A DNA stretch of 6,669 nt from Clostridia bacterium (GTDB lineage: Bacteria > Bacillota > Clostridia > Oscillospirales > CAG-272), in contig JAGCJD010000238.1 of assembly GCA_017648425.1 (NCBI GenBank), positions 1-6,669 on the forward strand, written 5' to 3'. Made by a program: the position numbers and the translations under genes. Of this stretch, positions 6,341-6,669 are shown one piece after another (the first letter of the stretch is position 1; each line of letters opens with the position of its first letter). Under the pieces are notes generated by a model. That model was not told the DNA's origin and made no database searches. It saw only the letters and a list, made by a program, of their open reading frames with translations.

Positions 6341-6367
6341 CTTTTCTTTTAAAAAAGAAAAGTAAGC
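6336..6367. repeat. Perfect palindrome, 15-bp arms
   Basis: GCTTACTTTTCTTTT (6336-6350) is followed by AA and its exact reverse complement (6353-6367). It lies directly at the right border of the GC-rich island. The stem is AT-rich and no T-tract follows on either strand, so it looks more like a dispersed intergenic repeat than a terminator. Confidence 0.8.
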
Positions 6368-6379
6368 AAAAGAAAACAA
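6347..6379 (+). repeat. Purine-rich direct repeat, copy 1
   Basis: This 33-base unit (TTTTAAAAAAGAAAAG, then TAAGCAAAAGAAAACAA) recurs at 6454-6486 with two mismatches. It shares its first part with the palindrome. Repeats of this composition are common between genes in many bacterial genomes; I cannot name a family. Confidence 0.75.
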
Positions 6380-6401
6380 AGAAAATAAGAAAAGCTACTA
6401 A

Positions 6402-6441
6402 AAAAAGAAAGAGCAAGGCAATCAAACTTGCTCCTCTTTTT
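6402..6441 (+). terminator. Possible Rho-independent terminator
   Basis: GAGCAAG (6411-6417) pairs with CTTGCTC (6427-6433) across a 9-base loop. The stem extends through a small internal loop to AAAAAG (about 6402-6407) and CTTTTT (6436-6441), which ends in a T-run. It could end transcripts from the DUF1292 gene or from the GC-rich island. Confidence 0.45.
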
Positions 6442-6453
6442 ACCCACCTCACC

Positions 6454-6486
6454 TTTTGAAAAAGAAAAGCAAGCAAAAGAAAACAA
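6454..6486 (+). repeat. Purine-rich direct repeat, copy 2
   Basis: Second copy of the unit at 6347-6379, 33 bases with two substitutions (A to G and T to C); start-to-start distance is 107 bases. The left palindromic arm of copy 1 is not preserved here beyond CTTTT. Confidence 0.75.
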
Positions 6487-6567
6487 CCCATTAAAAGCTG
6501 ACAGAAAAAGAGAAGCTCTGCCAAATGGTGTGTACTATAAAGGACTGTTTTTAAAATAATATACAAA

Positions 6568-6592
6568 AGCGAGCCGCAAAATACGGCTCGCT
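6568..6592. terminator. Hairpin, likely terminator, near the right edge
   Basis: AGCGAGCCG (6568-6576) and CGGCTCGCT (6584-6592) form a perfect 9-bp GC-rich stem with loop CAAAATA. On the plus strand AAATTTTA follows; on the minus strand TTTTGTATATT follows. Either direction is possible, and the minus direction would suit a gene entering from the right, although no minus-strand frame is open near 6640. Confidence 0.6.
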
Positions 6593-6669
6593 AAATTTTA
6601 CTTATAAACATTTCGGTCTATTATAAGCAATTACATTGTTTTTTTAAATTATGTTGCTAAAGAAGAAAT

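Noticed and set aside
6347..6486. Possible CRISPR array
   Set aside because: Only two purine-rich copies, unequal context, a 74-base spacing containing a hairpin, and no cas genes.
6321..6566. 81-codon minus-strand open frame, very hydrophobic (runs of L and F)
   Set aside because: Its composition is only the complement of the purine-rich direct repeats and palindrome; no ribosome binding site and no family resemblance.
6651..6669. ATG near the right edge as the start of a new plus-strand gene
   Set aside because: Only T/A-rich sequence precedes it, with no ribosome binding site, and just six codons are visible.

Overview
The window looks like chromosome from a low-to-moderate GC Gram-positive of the gut Clostridia type (Ruminococcus/Oscillospiraceae-like). 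This is inferred from the gene families: InlB B-repeat and MBG-type surface proteins with C-terminal membrane anchors, an extracellular transglutaminase-like protein, a DUF1292 (YrzB-type) acidic protein, AGGAG-type ribosome binding sites and TTGACA/TATAAT-type promoters. No species can be named from the sequence alone.

Layout. Bases 1-3119 (+) are the end of an operon of three overlapping genes: the C-terminus of a membrane-anchored surface protein (1-248), tcdA for tRNA ct6A37 formation (238-957), and a large secreted, anchored transglutaminase-like protein (954-3119). A 17-bp perfect hairpin with A- and T-tracts on both sides (3153-3191) ends this operon and also the convergent gene from the other strand. 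That gene (3190-4443, -) encodes a polytopic GT87/DUF2029-type glycosyltransferase. Back-to-back promoters (4485-4549) separate it from hemW (4584-5705, +), a radical SAM heme chaperone. A DUF1292 gene (5803-6108, +) follows with its own promoter, whose -35 box lies within an imperfect palindrome.

The last 560 bases (6109-6669) hold no confident gene. They contain a sharply bounded GC-rich, hairpin-rich island (about 6200-6340) of unknown nature, a 15-bp-stem palindrome, two copies of a purine-rich 33-nt direct repeat, and two possible terminators.

How the parts relate. Two cell-surface proteins and a membrane glycosyltransferase suggest an envelope-related neighbourhood, while TcdA, HemW and DUF1292 are housekeeping-type genes. 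I see no defence system, CRISPR array, complete mobile element, tRNA or rRNA. The points most worth a second look are the LPRVG sorting-signal-like tail on the transglutaminase protein, the placement of tcdA between two overlapping surface-protein genes, and the unexplained GC-rich intergenic island.
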